64,000 nt of DNA from the NCBI RefSeq assembly GCF_040182565.1, contig NC_089912.1:83780634-83844633 (forward strand). The letters are read 5' to 3'. The stretch is from Anser cygnoides (lineage: Eukaryota; Chordata; Aves; Anseriformes; Anatidae). Position 1 is the first letter of the stretch. The number at the start of each line of letters is the position of its first letter. The position numbers and the translations under genes are program-made. The notes beneath the pieces were generated by a model, which did no database searches, had not been told where the DNA came from, and was given only the letters and a program-made list of their open reading frames with translations. Of the stretch, positions 35,655 to 48,700 are shown piece by piece.

Positions 35655-36075
35655 TACTAGGCAGACATTGACATGCTGGAATGAGTCCAGCAAAGGGCCA
35701 CCAAAGATTTTCAGGGTGGAGCCCATGAGGCCAAGAGAACTGTGTGTGTTCAGTTTGGAGAAGTCTGAGTAGACTTCTGTTTGCTGTCTTCAGCTACCTA
35801 ATGGGAGACTGTATAAAGAAGATACAACTGGAGTATATTTGGTGACTGGATGAGAGACACAAGATGCTTTTGTGAGGTATTATTATTTATTTTGTTTCAG
35901 CATGAGGGTGGTCAAATGTTGAAACAATTTGTTCAGAGTGGTTGTGAGATATCCATCTTTGAAGATATTAAAAACTTCACTAGACAGGTTTTTGAGCCTG
36001 ACACAGTTTTACCCTACTTTAAGCTGGGGTATTGGACCAAATGACCACCAGAGGTCCTTTTCAAACTCTGATTTC
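35655..36075 (+). mobile_element. Old CR1-type LINE fragment, ~420 bp
   Basis: A plus-strand, strongly diverged CR1: GAGTCCAGCAAAGGGCCACC, then AAGAACTG...TTCAGTTTGGAGAAG, and a 3' part with GGGGTATTGGACCAAATGAC, CACCAGAGGTCC and TTTTCAAACTCTGATTTCTTG. The standard landmarks are in the right order, but similarity is low, pointing to an older subfamily. Confidence 0.82.
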
Positions 36076-36752
36076 TTGTTATTAATTGACATGATATTGA
36101 CCTTTGGCATCTTCATGCATAATAGTTGCAACTTTCGTTTTTGCTCCTATATGGAAACAATGTATTTTCTTACACAAAAGAAAATGTTTGAATAACCAAT
36201 TAATTACTTTGAGGCTCTAGTTAGAATGCATAGCAGTCTCTAAAACTTATCTTGAAGTGGAATATAGTGGAAACTAAAGAAATCCTTGCAAAAGCCTGCT
36301 GAACCCATATAGATAGATATGTGTTTGACTGGAGTGTTGCTATGTGTAGTTCTTTTATATCAGGAAAATGGATAAAAAAGTTGAATCTACTTTGCAGATT
36401 AGAAATATCCCAGTAAGAATATGTTAGCTCTTATTTTTCCATGTCATCGTTTTTTGTGAGCAGAAAAACAGGTACATTTTTGAAATCGAGTAGTGCTTAA
36501 ACTTGTATTATTGGCCTCAGAAAGGCCATCATCATCTGCCTTAGAAGTTAGAACTGAAACAAAGTTATAATTATATGAAACTAAATAAAATAAGATCAAG
36601 ATTAGTAGAAAACTATAATACTGTTAAGGTCCTTAGTTTAAGAGTGGAAACAGAAGTTAGTTGAGATGCTGAAGTGAGGTGAGAGTGAGAGGGCTAATGT
36701 GGGAGGGTTGTGTGTAATGAAAAAGGGACAAGTAAAGGGGTAAGCAGAGAAA
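36076..36752 (+). other. Intronic stretch, no feature
   Basis: AT-rich, with a purine-rich run (GAAGTGAGGTGAGAGTGAGA) at about 36671-36690. Nothing else seen. Confidence 0.5.
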
Positions 36753-37252
36753 GAGAGTTGAAGGGACCCACAAGGATCATTGAGTCCAACTCCTGGCTCT
36801 GCACAGGACCAGCAAAAATCAGACCATGTGCCTGAGAGCATTGTCCAAACACTTCATGAACTCTGGCAGGCGCAGTGCTGTGCCGACTGCCCTGGGGAGC
36901 CTGTCCCAGTGCCCGACCACCCTCCGGGTGCAGAACCTTTCCCTAACCCCCAGCCTGACCCTCCCCTGTCCCAGCTCCATGCCGTTCCCTCGGGTCCTGT
37001 CGCTGTCCCCAGAGAGCAGAGCTCAGCGCCTGCCCCTCCGCTCCCCTCGTGAGGGAGCTGCAGGCCGCCATGAGGCCTCCCCTCAGCCTGCTCTGCTCTG
37101 GGCTGAGCAAACCGAGGGACCTCAGCCTCCCCACATACATCTTGCCCTCTAGACCTGTCACCATCTTTGTAGCCCTTGCTCTCCTTTGGACACACTAATA
37201 ATGTCCTTTGGGTATAATATTTTTTATAATAGTTTTATGTCCGTCTTATATT
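36753..37252 (-). mobile_element. GC-rich CR1 fragment, ~500 bp, lacking terminal octamers
   Basis: Minus-strand CR1 from GAGTTGAAGGGACCCACAAG through the pol C-terminal text in reverse to TTTTATGTCCGTCTTATATT. Its extreme 3' octamers are missing at the left edge, where a GA-rich sequence replaces them. The middle is much richer in GC and CpG than the neighbouring intron. Near 37195-37230 ATGTCC occurs twice around an AT-rich insert of about 25 bp. Confidence 0.93.
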
Positions 37253-38038
37253 AGGGACTGTTCCTATAATAGCAAGTGTCCAGTGTATGACTAGACTAAC
37301 AACAGATCAGAAAGAAGATCAAATGAGAATTGGCAAGAGCTGATGGAGTGAAGTTCGGAATGTCTGATGGGTAGAACTGTCTGGTTGTCTGATTGTAGAG
37401 GAGAGATGTGGTAAAAAAGCTGACTAAGGGTCAGAAGTGGAAAGTATATGGGCTGTGAAGAGAACTATAGAGAGCTGTTTGCTTATGGGCGCGGATATTA
37501 CAATAAGGAATTGAAATGATTGGAAGCTGAGGATTGGAAAGATGTGATGAGTATTATAGATGCTAAGAGCAGGGCATAGAGCATTGTGCAGCAGCATAAA
37601 AATCTCTTCTCCATACAGGTAACACAAACCAAATTCATAATCTGTTGGGCTTTTAAGTTGGAAACGTTTTGTATTAATAATTTTGCATAAAAAAAATGCT
37701 TGGAATTGGGAACATTCTTTAATGTTCACTATAGTCACAGATTGATCAGACAGTTCAGGCTAATTTAATCCATCTGTGTAAAAATATATCTTATTTCACT
37801 TCAAAAGATTTTTTTTCAAAAAATAAAATGAATTTTTTCTTCTTTTAAAAAAATTGTATTGTATAACCAAAAATATATATAATAATAGCATAACAGTAGA
37901 AATTTTCATCAGGTCAGTCACTTTTCACTCAAAACTGACTAAAGAAAATGAAATGTGGGAATGTGGGCTTTTTTTTTTTTTAGATTATCAGAACATTGCT
38001 ATAGGCTTTTGGCAGTGACGTAAGAATGATACTGATGA
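37253..38038 (+). other. Intronic stretch between CR1 and LTR
   Basis: AT-rich, with T- and A-runs near 37810-37850 and a T12 run at about 37970-37981. No gene seen. Confidence 0.5.
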
Positions 38039-38632
38039 TGTTAGCGTTCATGAAGACACATAATCCACAAAGAGATTATATGAAGGTGCTTTATTAGGCG
38101 CCAGAAGTTAGGGGCATGCCTGCCCAAATCTAACTTCATCTGATTTGTTCTCTTAGTTCTCTTTTATTTCCTAAGATATTACATATGCATTAGGTTTCAC
38201 AACTCATCTATGCATATTCATTTCCTAACTCTGCCTAGCCTTGCTTCGTATGCTAATTATCTTATCAGTCCTTCTGCGCTTGCGTACTACTCTGGTGGTC
38301 GTCTGGGTGGTCGTCGGGATGAAGTAAGATGTCTTCATCAGAGTTGAACTTTTTAACCTTTCCTTCTCACGCATGCTCTCTGAGCCTTTGGTCTCAGTCC
38401 AAACCGCAAGGTTGGTTTGATCCAGTTCCCAGGGTCCAAGAAGCCCCAGTTATCTAGATGTCTTGCAAATTGAGCATTCTTTTAATCCTCCTTACTCCTC
38501 ATCATGAATTGGTGCATTCTCATGTTACCCTTGCACATATATTTTGTATCTTCCAAGCGCAGCCTCGGAACAGTACATCGCAAATGTAACATATTAAACA
38601 ATATTGTATTATTTCTTCTTCTGTTACTAACA
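38039..38632 (-). mobile_element. Solo LTR of an endogenous retrovirus, ~594 bp
   Basis: The termini form an inverted repeat TGTTAG...CTAACA. On the minus strand a TATA-like AATAAAAG (about 38161-38169) precedes a polyadenylation signal AATAAA (38090-38095) by about 65 bp, with about 50 bp left to the end, the order of U3, R and U5. Related flanks ATGATACTGATGA (38026-38038) and ATGATACTGGTGG (38633-38645) match at 11 of 13 positions. No viral gene is attached, so the internal part was probably lost by LTR-LTR recombination. It lies antisense to JAK2. The family was not identified. The motif-based call is mine and has not been checked by database search. Confidence 0.72.
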
Positions 38633-40195
38633 ATGATACTGGTGGAAAATGTAATGTATAAGATCATGTAGATATGAAGTCAAATATAGGGGGAAAATAA
38701 TGATCTTAATGCTCAAATAAAACACCTTTACTGTAGAAAATCTGACTCTTCTGAAGTCAGGAAAGAAAGAAATGAGTAGGATGTATGAAGGCAATTCCTG
38801 CAAATGATTAAATACCCTTCTGTCTTAATCACAGCTTAATCCTGAACCTACAGGAATGTGAGGAAGTCTTGAATGTGGTGTTAACAAGAACTTCAGTAGT
38901 TATAAAGAACCTGATAAACAATCATTTGTTCTACCTCTTTTCCGGTGTTGTTTATAATGATCATAAAGATGATTTTGTATTCTTCTGGGCTTAAGAAGCT
39001 GGTGAATCTCAAATCCCTGTGCAACTATGTTGGTAAAGGATTGTTGCAGGCTTGTCCTGTTCACGTGCATGTTTGTGGGGATTTATTCTTGGCCACTGTT
39101 GGAAGAAGAGCTAGTTGTGCGTTTGGTCTGTTGCTAATTACCTTTCCTGAAACAAGTGGGCAAGTGAATGGCTTGGAAAAATTGTACTGAGAGAGAATTA
39201 ACTCTGAAAATCATGTACTCCTATTGTTGTTTGGGTGCAGAACAAATACAAGTAACAGAATTGTTTGGTGATCAGTTGCAAAGCAAAACTAGTTTGAAAT
39301 CACACAATGTGCAAAACATTGAGGCTGTGATGAAAGACCTCTCTACTTTTGGTCTTACAGGTGATTCTGAAACACGCTGTCTTCATGTCTGCCAGTAAGC
39401 AAAAAGTGTGTTAAGACCAGAATGCTATGGAAAGCCAAAGATGACTCATTGCATTGAGTGTAAACAGGGGAAAGAGTCAAAACTGTTTCAAAAATGCTAT
39501 AAATGTATTTTCATAAAGATGTAAAAGAGCTTCGATTGCTGTAGCTAAACTTTCTCAAAATATTTCAATACCGTAGTTAGTTTTCTAGATGGTCTAGAAT
39601 GGTTGATATATAGCAGTCCACAAGGAAAACAAAGAATTAATGCTTTAAATAGCTAAAACTAATGGAAGTGATAGGCTAAAGAAGAACCGTTCCAGAAACA
39701 GTGAGCGTGAAGAATTGAGCATTTCTTTCATTGTTAGTTATTGTTATCATGGAGTGTAGGTTTTCTAGAAATATTTACTCATACTCCTTCGTTTTAGGAT
39801 TAAAAGCAACACCTTGGACTGTAGAGATCAAGAGGTATTAAAGAAGAGAGAAGGGCCTTACGTGGGAGGAAGCAAACATATAGGAGTTTAGCTTTTTAAA
39901 CAAGGAATGTGAATGTCCTGAGACCTCATTGGAAATGGATGAAAAGCAGGCTGTTAGGCAATAGCTGTAGTGCAGAATATGGGCAACAAAACAGCTTTTT
40001 ATGTGTCTTTTCAAAAACTATGGCCCACATTTGTTATCTTTGTTGTAAGTTCACATATTTGAAAATGGCATGGCCACAAGCACTAGTTAATTTCTCTTGA
40101 GCTCTCTGTTCTAGTAGAGAATAGCTTCAGTCTCAACGAAGGAAATGCTTGCAATCACAGTATCAGTCTATTAGAGTTTTTTTTCAAAAGCTCGC
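38633..40195 (+). other. Intronic stretch between two LTRs
   Basis: No repeat or gene recognised. Plus frames of 81, 76 and 63 codons are scattered here, none with a known domain. Confidence 0.5.
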
Positions 40196-40916
40196 TGTAC
40201 TGGGTCTGACTGAGATGGAGTTAAGTTTCCCCACAGCAGCCCATTCAGTGCTGTTCTCTGCACCTGTAGCCAGAGCAGCCCTGATCTCACACCAATGTAT
40301 TGGCTCTTGCCAAGCAGTGCTGGCACAGCACTGAGGCTGGCTTTCCAGCCCCATCAAAGGCCGCTATGCTGGGGCTGGGCAAGAGGGGGGGAGAGGACAC
40401 AGCCAGGATAGCTGATCTCAACTGGCCAAAGGGGTATTGCATACCATATGATGTCGTGCTCAGCAATGAAAGCTAGAGTGGAAAAAGGAAAAGGGGGGAC
40501 TCATTATGAAAGTGTTTGTCTTCCCAAGCAACAGCTATCAGTATTGAGGCCCAGCCTTCCAGGAAGTGGCTGAACATTGCTTGCTGATGAAAGTAGAGAA
40601 TATTTGTTTTCCTTTTGTTCCTGCATGACCTTGGCTTTTTTATTCTTCCTTTAATTAGCCCCAAATATGGAGCTTTGAGCAAGCTGGTCTAGTGGAAGGT
40701 GTCCCTGCCCATGCCAAGGAGGTTGGAATTAGATGATCTTTAAGGTCCCTTCCAACCCAAACCATTCTGTGATTCTGTAATTCTAATTAAACTGCCCTTT
40801 ATCTCAACCCACAAGTTTTTTTCTCATCATGTTTTCTCACCATGTCCTTCTGAGGAGGGGAAGTGAGAGAGCAGCGTGATGGAGCTTAGCTGCCCATCAG
40901 TTCTTAAACCATAACA
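40196..40916 (+). mobile_element. Degraded solo LTR, interrupted by a CR1
   Basis: It begins TGTACTGGGTCTGACTGAG and ends ACCATAACA (TG...CA ends). It aligns in reverse with the LTR at 63583-64000: the shared blocks are GGTTTAA with GGCAGCTAA near the terminus, CCTGGCTGTGTCC with CTCCC internally, and the GGTATGSAMTA region. A 126-bp CR1 3' end (40658-40783) sits inside it. The matching part before and after the CR1 (…TTAATTAG / CTAATTAAACTGCCC…) shows the LTR was there first. I associate the family with common non-galliform avian ERV LTRs, possibly class III, from memory only. No viral coding region is present. Confidence 0.8.
40658..40783 (+). mobile_element. CR1 3' end nested in the solo LTR
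   Basis: Plus-strand CR1 terminus: GAGCTTTGAGCAAGCTGG, TAGTGGAAGGTGTCCCTGCC, TTAGATGATCTTTAAGGTCC, and the tail ATTCTGTGATTCTGTAATTC. TAATTA flanks it on both sides (40652-40657 and 40784-40789) and may be the target-site duplication, although TAATTA is its own reverse complement and short. Confidence 0.9.
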
Positions 40917-42571
40917 GCTTTTTTTTTTGTTTGTTTGGTATGATTACAGTGGTCACTGGGCTTCTACCAGCTGCTGTGAGCAACATCCAGAGAAGTCTTA
41001 ATTAGGAATTTACCAGGCATCACTGTGCCAATTCCTGTTCCTGTGCACTAGGTAGCTGAATCTGGGCAGTAAGAAATTCACATCGTGTACTGTTGACTGA
41101 AAGAAAATTAAAGAGAATTTTAGGTTCATCACATTGGTAGTCTGGGAAAATGGTTAATAATCACAAAATAATTTGTAATGAACTGTCTCCTGCTGTGATA
41201 CCTACTGTTTGTAAAAACTATTTACTGTTACTAAAACCAAAAAATCACTAGTGTTACAATGTACTCAAGTGCTTGAGGTAAAATGCAGGTCTCAGATTTT
41301 TTTCCAAAGGCTCAAAAAAAGAACCATTTAAACAGCAGGTACCTATCTCTACTTTCTCATAAATCTGCCGTATACATTATGATAATGATAGGTAAAGCAG
41401 CCCAGGGAAGGAGAGGTACCACAAGTGTATTTAATTAACTCTGTCAGCCACTTCAGTGAATAGGTGAAACATACACCACTGAGTGTGGGAGGGTTTGCTG
41501 TGTTGGATACCATGCAACCTCTCTCAAACCTAAATGAAGCACATGGCTGAGGAATCAGGCTGTAGAAAGACCAGTATTAATTTAGCATCAGCAGGTGGGG
41601 ATCAGCTAATTGTGTTGCCCATGCCTGCAGTGCTTCTCAACATCCAGGTGTCTTCAGCCTGTGCTTCCTTCGACCTCTCAGCCTTCCCTGTGGTACCAAA
41701 TCCTCCAGACTCGTGTTACAAAAACAAGGGCGGGGTGGGAGTGGAAGCCCAGGGGCAAGAAAGGAGGAAGTGAGGAGCTGCTCTGAAAGCTGGCTGGGAG
41801 CTGGCTGGGTGTGAAGAACACCACCAGTGAGTACCCCATTGGAACTCTTAGTGCTGGCTGTATGTCTGCTTGGCTGGAGAATAAACCAGCTAGCAAACAC
41901 TGGTGTATTTTACACCCCTTTTCAAAGATTTATGTGAATAGTTGGCACACCTTGTTGAAACTCATTTGTGTCAGGCTGCACATTGTAAAAGCTCTGGGGA
42001 AAGCCAGGTAATTCCTTGTCCAAGAAGATGCAAAACTGTTCCTTCTGAGCAGATGTTTGTGTAGGCTGTCAAGGAAAAATTTGAACAGTTCGCTGTCCAC
42101 CTCTGAAATTCCCACATGAGAGCTGGTGGTCTCTGCAGCACCATTTCTTCAGTTCTCTTCTGCTCTGTATGTGTTTGAGGGACAGGCAGATGCATAGTAA
42201 CGTTTCAAGTTTGGCTCATTGTGCATCCCAGGTGGAATGAAAAAAATACTCCTGCTTCCCAATCAGTTCATTCTGCTTGAGAGCGGCAGATCATGATGTT
42301 GCTGGAACCACAGAGTTTAGATTTGCTCTTCTGGAGGAGCGTGTTGCTACAAGTATTACTTGCTGTGATTTCTTTCCATAAGACCAGTTGGCTCTGTGAC
42401 AGATATACATTTGTCAACAGCTGATATTCTAAACATTCTTTGTTCTCTCATTGGGAATACACATCCATGTGCCACTCTATCTCAAGTTTGTTGAGGAACA
42501 GTCAACAGTCAACTTCACTGTTATTTTTTAGACACAGCACAAAACAGTGAGAAGGTTCAGAAGTTATGAGT
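40917..42571 (+). other. Intronic stretch, one GC-richer patch
   Basis: Mostly AT-rich. At 41640-41915 a GC-richer patch ends in GGCTGGAGAATAAACCAGC, resembling an LTR polyadenylation region, but no ends or internal landmarks support an LTR call. No gene seen. Confidence 0.45.
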
Positions 42572-42780
42572 AAATTTTTCACTCAGAGGGTGGTGAGTCA
42601 CTGGAGCAGGTTGCCCAGAGAGGCTGTGGATGCCCCATCCCTGGAGGTGTTCAAGACCAGGTTAGATGAGGCCCTGAGCAACCTGATCTAGTGGGTGGTG
42701 TCCCTGCCCATGGCAGGGCAGTTGGAACTAGATGATCTTTGAGGTCCCTTCCAACCCAAGCCGTTCTGTGATCCCATGAT
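42572..42780 (+). mobile_element. CR1 3' end, ~210 bp
   Basis: Plus strand: TTTTTCACTCAGAGGGTGGT, GCAGGTTGCCCAGAGAGGCT, GATGCCCCATCCCTGGAGGT, TTGAGGTCCCTTCCAACCCA, ending CGTTCTGTGATCCCATGAT. Well preserved, and the last recognisable CR1 in the window. Confidence 0.95.
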
Positions 42781-45700
42781 AAGTTAATTTGGAGATCTAT
42801 ATTAGCTTAGTCTTGCTCAAGTGTTCTACTGAAAGATTCCTTTAAGCCTTCTCCTGTGAATCACCCCTGATGGTCTGATTTTCTCAAAAATACCTTTTCT
42901 CCTACTGCTTCTCATTTTCTGTCAGTTTAAAATATGATTTCATAGGTTTCATTTGTTCTGCCGTCAGAAGAAAAAGGGCTGCAAATGTCAGCTACAGGAG
43001 AGGGATGTGCAGTTTTATACTTGGCATTAGTGGCTATGGAGATGTCTCACAACTATTACCCATGTTTAGAGAGGAAGAAATTATTGAAATCCATCCTTGG
43101 CTTAAAGATTCTTATCACCATAAAAATCCTTACCACCATCCACCGAGGCTCTGCAATGTGATCAAATCCTTCTCTGCTGGAGAAGGGAGGAGAAGGAAAA
43201 AGCTTTCTTGTAAGGCAGGAATGTAGAGGTGCTGGAGATAAAGTGGAACAGACAGCCACCTTTTGCAAGGTTTCTTGATTTCTGTACCACCAATTCAGTG
43301 TGCTGTCTCTATCTTCCACTTGAACTGAGGCTCTTGCCTTTACTTCCTTTCCCATCATGGAATATCTCAGCCATCTGGCGTCTGTCACTGCAAGTAATCA
43401 CTGTGAGAAATTATCTTCTTCTCAGTAGTAGTTTAAACTTCTTCCCAAGTTTTCATTAACAAAACAAATGCTTTCGCAGTCGCTGATTGTGGCAGGATGC
43501 CTTCATTTCCTTCCTCTTTTCTGAAATTTTCCAGGAATCGAATTGAGTCTAGACTTCTGGTCATGCTAAGTAGTTAGTGTATTTTCTTGTGCTTTCTGGG
43601 GTCAAGCAGGCTCTAACCTGCTACATTTTGCATCTGCGTATGCACAATCATATGTTTCATTTTGCGTGTATTGAGGTTATGCCTGTCACTTAATTAGTAA
43701 TACACTGTCACTTAATTAATTTTAAATAAGGCATAGTAAATACTAAGTGACAGAGTTGATTTCCGTTAGAAGTATGAACCTGGTTTTATGCAGTTATAGA
43801 TAGGAAGGTAAGAGAGCAAAGGAGAATGTCTTCCCTGCTGGGAAAGCTTAGCGAGAGGAGGAAGGATGGGGGGAGCAGAAAAGCCGCTGTCTTCTGAGAC
43901 CTCTGGGCTCAGACTCGGCATACTGATCTATGCTTAGAGCTAGGCATTCTCTGTCTTTATCTGGGGAAGATTTTGCATTTTGCTGTAATTGCCGGTTTCT
44001 GTTACATTTCATACCATCCTCTTTGCTCTCATCTCTCTTTTTTGCCCAGGGATTTGCTTGTTTTTCTTGTTGCTCATTCTTTTTCTTCTTTCTGGCAGAG
44101 AGCAGACACAGTGCCTGCTGAAGTCTTTGTGTGTGACTCAGCTGCTGTGCATGCATAGCTTAACAGAAGATAGTCTGAGAGATGGATAATTTGGCTTTAG
44201 AAAGATTCTGCATCAGGTGAGATGGAATCATTCGCCAGAGGATGAGTCCTTACATTACAGTGTCTTGCTGTCAACAAAAGCATGTGGCTGATAAAGTGCG
44301 AAAAGACTATTGTGCCCTGACACTTCTTTTGTTACTTTGCTTCTAGAGTGGTCACTAGCAAACCTTATGGTGTATGAGAGTCTTCAAACTACCTTAACTC
44401 CTTTTCTCAAAAAGAAACTGATATACCGCTGTATGGAGTTCTGACTGTCTGTCTGAAGTGACTGTCATGATCTGTCCCACTGTGTACTACCCTTACATGT
44501 GGTCATGGTGACGTATGCTGCTTATGCTAGTAGGGTGATGAGGTCAAGTGTTAAATGGTGATACTGTCTATGAACAGTTTGAGGGGAGCAGATACAGCAT
44601 CTGGTAAAGGAGATAAACTTTCACTTCATTTAGTACCCATCAGTCCTTAATGGGAATGGAAAAATAACAAGAGCCCATTTCTGTGACCTTGTTTAATTTA
44701 ATGATATTTAATGCAGAGTTAAGCCTTCATAGTAAGGGCGTTTAGGCTGAATCAGTACCACAGAAGCACTAAGAATCCTGTTCCTGCTGAAGGCATGAGG
44801 AATGTTTTGGTCATCTGTTAGGTACTGAACAATACACCCACAGCCCTTGATAGAGATATTCACAGTAGTGTCGCTTTTGTTATATAATTCTCTTTTTACT
44901 GAACTCTAAAGAGTAATAGAGAACAGAAATCTTGGAAACAGTTTGCAGAATCATCTTATTATATTCCTTGCTTTGAGATACTAAATGTCTCTCATCTATG
45001 TCTTTCCCTCTTAATGCTTTTTCTTTGGTACAGGTTAGCTCATTTTTTTCTTACACATGCCCTTTATATTGAACTTTGTGCATTCAGGAAAGATTATTTT
45101 TCTTTCCCCTGCTTGAGGTTTCTTCTATATACTAAAACTGAAAAATGAAACTGAGACCTTGTGTATGGAGAGACTTATGGTAAGAGCTGAATTTTAAAAT
45201 GGATTTTCTTTTGCAATGTTTAATCAGTTTGGAGATTTCAACAGCACTTCCTTTGTGGTGTTACTTAATTTTTCAACTATTCATCTTCCTTGAAAGGAAT
45301 TATGAGGTAGTTCTTTCTTTACAATAGAAATTCATTTTATTATCTATATTGTAAGACAAAGAGTTGTCTTTATATCTGATTTGCTACCAGTGTCTCACAG
45401 TGTGAAATTAGGTAAATAATTCATACTCCTTATATTTCTGCTTTCAGTACACTGGTACTGAAGTGCAATGCAGACTAGAAATATGAAAATAACTATACAT
45501 CATCACACACTTGTGCAAATTGGAGGTAATCTTTAACAGTATTCTAGGCAATCTGATGGAGCTGAGGCTGTTAGTGACAGAATCGTGTTCTGTCATCACA
45601 ATAGTGCTGCATTGTGGTGTTTTGTTTTTAGATTTGATACCAAATAAATGCTATCACTGATCTTAAAAAATAAGACATAGTCTGGCTTCTCCTGATTAGT

Positions 45701-48700
45701 TTTTTTTGTACATTTTTCATTTCTCTGTGTACCAGGCAGAAGGACGTAATTCCACTGTGACCTTCTTACTTGCTTTAACAAAATGAAACTCAATTCAGTT
45801 ATTATTTGATGAATTGGCAGATGGATATCTTGATGTTTGGTTTGGAACTAGGTGTGGGTGGACTGTTTCTTGCATGTACTGGCAGTCAAAGTCCTTACTG
45901 TGTGCCAATTAAGAAATGAAAAAATCTATTTAAAAAGTCATTTACTGGTAGGTGACCAGATGCGGCAAACACTTAGGGTGGGAAGGGGTAGCAGGATGTC
46001 CATTTATAGCAACTGAAATGCCTTGTCAGAAGTGGTCCATTCAGACAATTTTAATTCTTGCTTAGGATGTCAGATGGACTGAGCTTGCTGACAAAATCTA
46101 ATTACTATTAGTATTTATACTAATGTAAATATATATAAATATACGTATTCTAACAGTATTTATAGCAATTTTTGCTTTGTTGCATATGTAGGGTAGATAT
46201 TCAGGAGCCCAAAATATGCATAAAGATTAGATACCGTGGTCATTTGTAAAACTCCCAGTTGACTTCAGGAGGTCTCAGCAATTTGCCTTATATCTGCAAA
46301 CATATACACAAAAATGTCTTAGTGACTAGCTCATCTGGAGACGTGTCTTATTCTGTTCAGTTTCCAAGTTCAAAAAAAAAAACCCAAACCTTGGGTGTAA
46401 TGTATTGTCTTGTTTTTTAGATCTAGAATCCAGTTTCTAATTAAATCTAACTAAAAGTAAGTGTACTCAATGAAATAAATCAAAAAGGCTTCTGTGCCTC
46501 TGACAGGCATTTTCGGGAGGGCTAGCTGAATTTATCATTGCATCACAGTCATAGCTTGCTGTAATCTCTTCATTAGCTATGTATTAATACTTAGTCTTCT
46601 GTTTTGCCTTGGGATGTGGTTCTTGAAGTCCATGAAGGTCTACTCCTTTGTAGCAGCTCCTTCCTAACCCTTGCAGCAAAATCTGAAATTGTAGCTTGTC
46701 AGAACCGAGTTAAGTTAACTGAGTGTATAATACTTATACAAATAAGTATTGTATATTATGCTGAAAAGTTCTATAGAAAACTGAAGTGGTTCATGATTTT
46801 GAGACTGATCTAGGAAAAAGTCCTTCTCATTCTGTTATCTAGAGAGTATAATACCCTAAAATTTGAGCAGATCACATTAGGTAGATCTGGATATTCTTCT
46901 GTCCACTGTAGAGTGGCAGTTGGTGGGAAAATAACACCTTCAGGCAAGGATAAAACAACATGGTTTCTGATTGGGAGTGGAGTTTATCAGGAAGAACTGA
47001 TGTGTCTTGGAAGGCATTGCAGAGTGGTTACATCCACAGAATTTTCATTAGAGTAGTGGGAACTCGTCTGAAATTGAAAGGTAGGTGGAAGCTGCAAAGT
47101 TAATGGCTCAGAGGCAAAGCCTTTGCTGGAATTTATATAATGAGAGACTTGATTATTTTTTTCAGATTTTGTGTCATCAGAGTGACTTTTAAGAATAGCT
47201 GAATTCTTAAAAGTTCAGTGGGAATTTTAAAATGTTGCTTGGTATGAACAATTAAACAATTTATCAGTTTAAAAATACAGTCATGCTATAAATATTTCAT
47301 CTTTATTTTATGATGCCTTCTTGCAAAGGAACTGATAATACCACAATCTCTAGCGACACATTTTGAAATCCAGAAAAGAGCACCCTATCTTCTTATCTGA
47401 TCTTCTGTATATCATAGAGCAGTTACATTTTGGATTTCCTTCTGAGTGCAGCCCAGTAATTTGGGTTTATCTGAAGTCTATTTTGTAACAGTGTATCTAC
47501 TTGTGATATTTTAAAATCAAGAACTACAGAATCTACTGGTTTCTTGACTGTTTGTTCCAGTAGTTTGATATTCTTATTTCTGAGAGAACGAAAAATTGTA
47601 TTTCAGATAGGCATTCATATGGCTTTAATCTTCAGCCACTGTATTCTCTATTTGAATCATTACTTGCTTTTCCATTATGTTTTTTCCTTGAATTCATTTC
47701 AGGTAGCCTGCTGGAGCTTTTTGAATTATTGGGGCACAGTTCTCATGCTCATGCTTTCTGCAATTTCCTTAATGTTTCTTAATGTTTTTATCAGAATTTA
47801 ACATCAAGAATCATGAAAAAAGTGTCAATCACCTTAGAACTTGGGAAAATATGCAAGGTGGATATAGGGAGCTCTTTATAAATATATCTTATTTCCAAAC
47901 ATTTTCTTTTTACTTAAAGGTAAAGCAAACAAATTGGAATAATCTTATTCAAAACAGTTCTGTAAATACTAGATGCATATGATGAGCATTTGTTTCTTCT
48001 CCAGTGCAAAAGGAAAAGTCAGATGTTTTTTTAATTTACAAGAGAACACAGGGTATTTGAAATGTTGCATTGGGAAAATATGGTTGTCTTAATTAGACTT
48101 CTATTTTTGCCCTTCATTTTAAACAAGTTGATCATTTTCATCAGAATTTTGCAGTCTCCACTAATGGTATATTTTATGACAAACCTTTATTTACTTTCAG
48201 AGTCCTTTTTTTTTTTTGCTTCAATTTTTTTCTGACAATCTGTGTTTGTAGAGATAACGTGATCTTGGCAAAGCATATAGTGCTGTATCTTTGCAGAAGC
48301 TGGCTGGTATTTCAGATAAGGAACAAGTGGAGAGGTCTCAGACCATTGGTGATTAAAGAAGCATTAAGTAAACTATCATGCAAGTACATTTTCCTGAATT
48401 ATAAAGATAAAATGTCAACATTGCTATCATAAACTATTCAACAACGTAAACCATTAAAGTATGGTTTAAAAAAAGAACTTATTCCTTTTTTAACATATTT
48501 CAATGCTTATATATAGCATTTTCTGTTATTCTCTTATAGGTGTGGTAATTGAACTCTAAATCACTATTTGTTAGGCTTTTGAATGCATTTATATGGGTTT
48601 GGGTTTTGGAGTATTAGTATTAAACTTCCATTTACAGAGATCACTTTTTTTTCCAGCTATTCCTATGTCATTGTCTCACAAGATTGCAGCCTGGATGTCT

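Noticed and set aside
41640..41915. Possible LTR ending in AGAATAAACCAGC
   Set aside because: Only the AATAAA and local GC content suggest it. No paired TG/CA ends, inverted repeat or flanking duplication was found.
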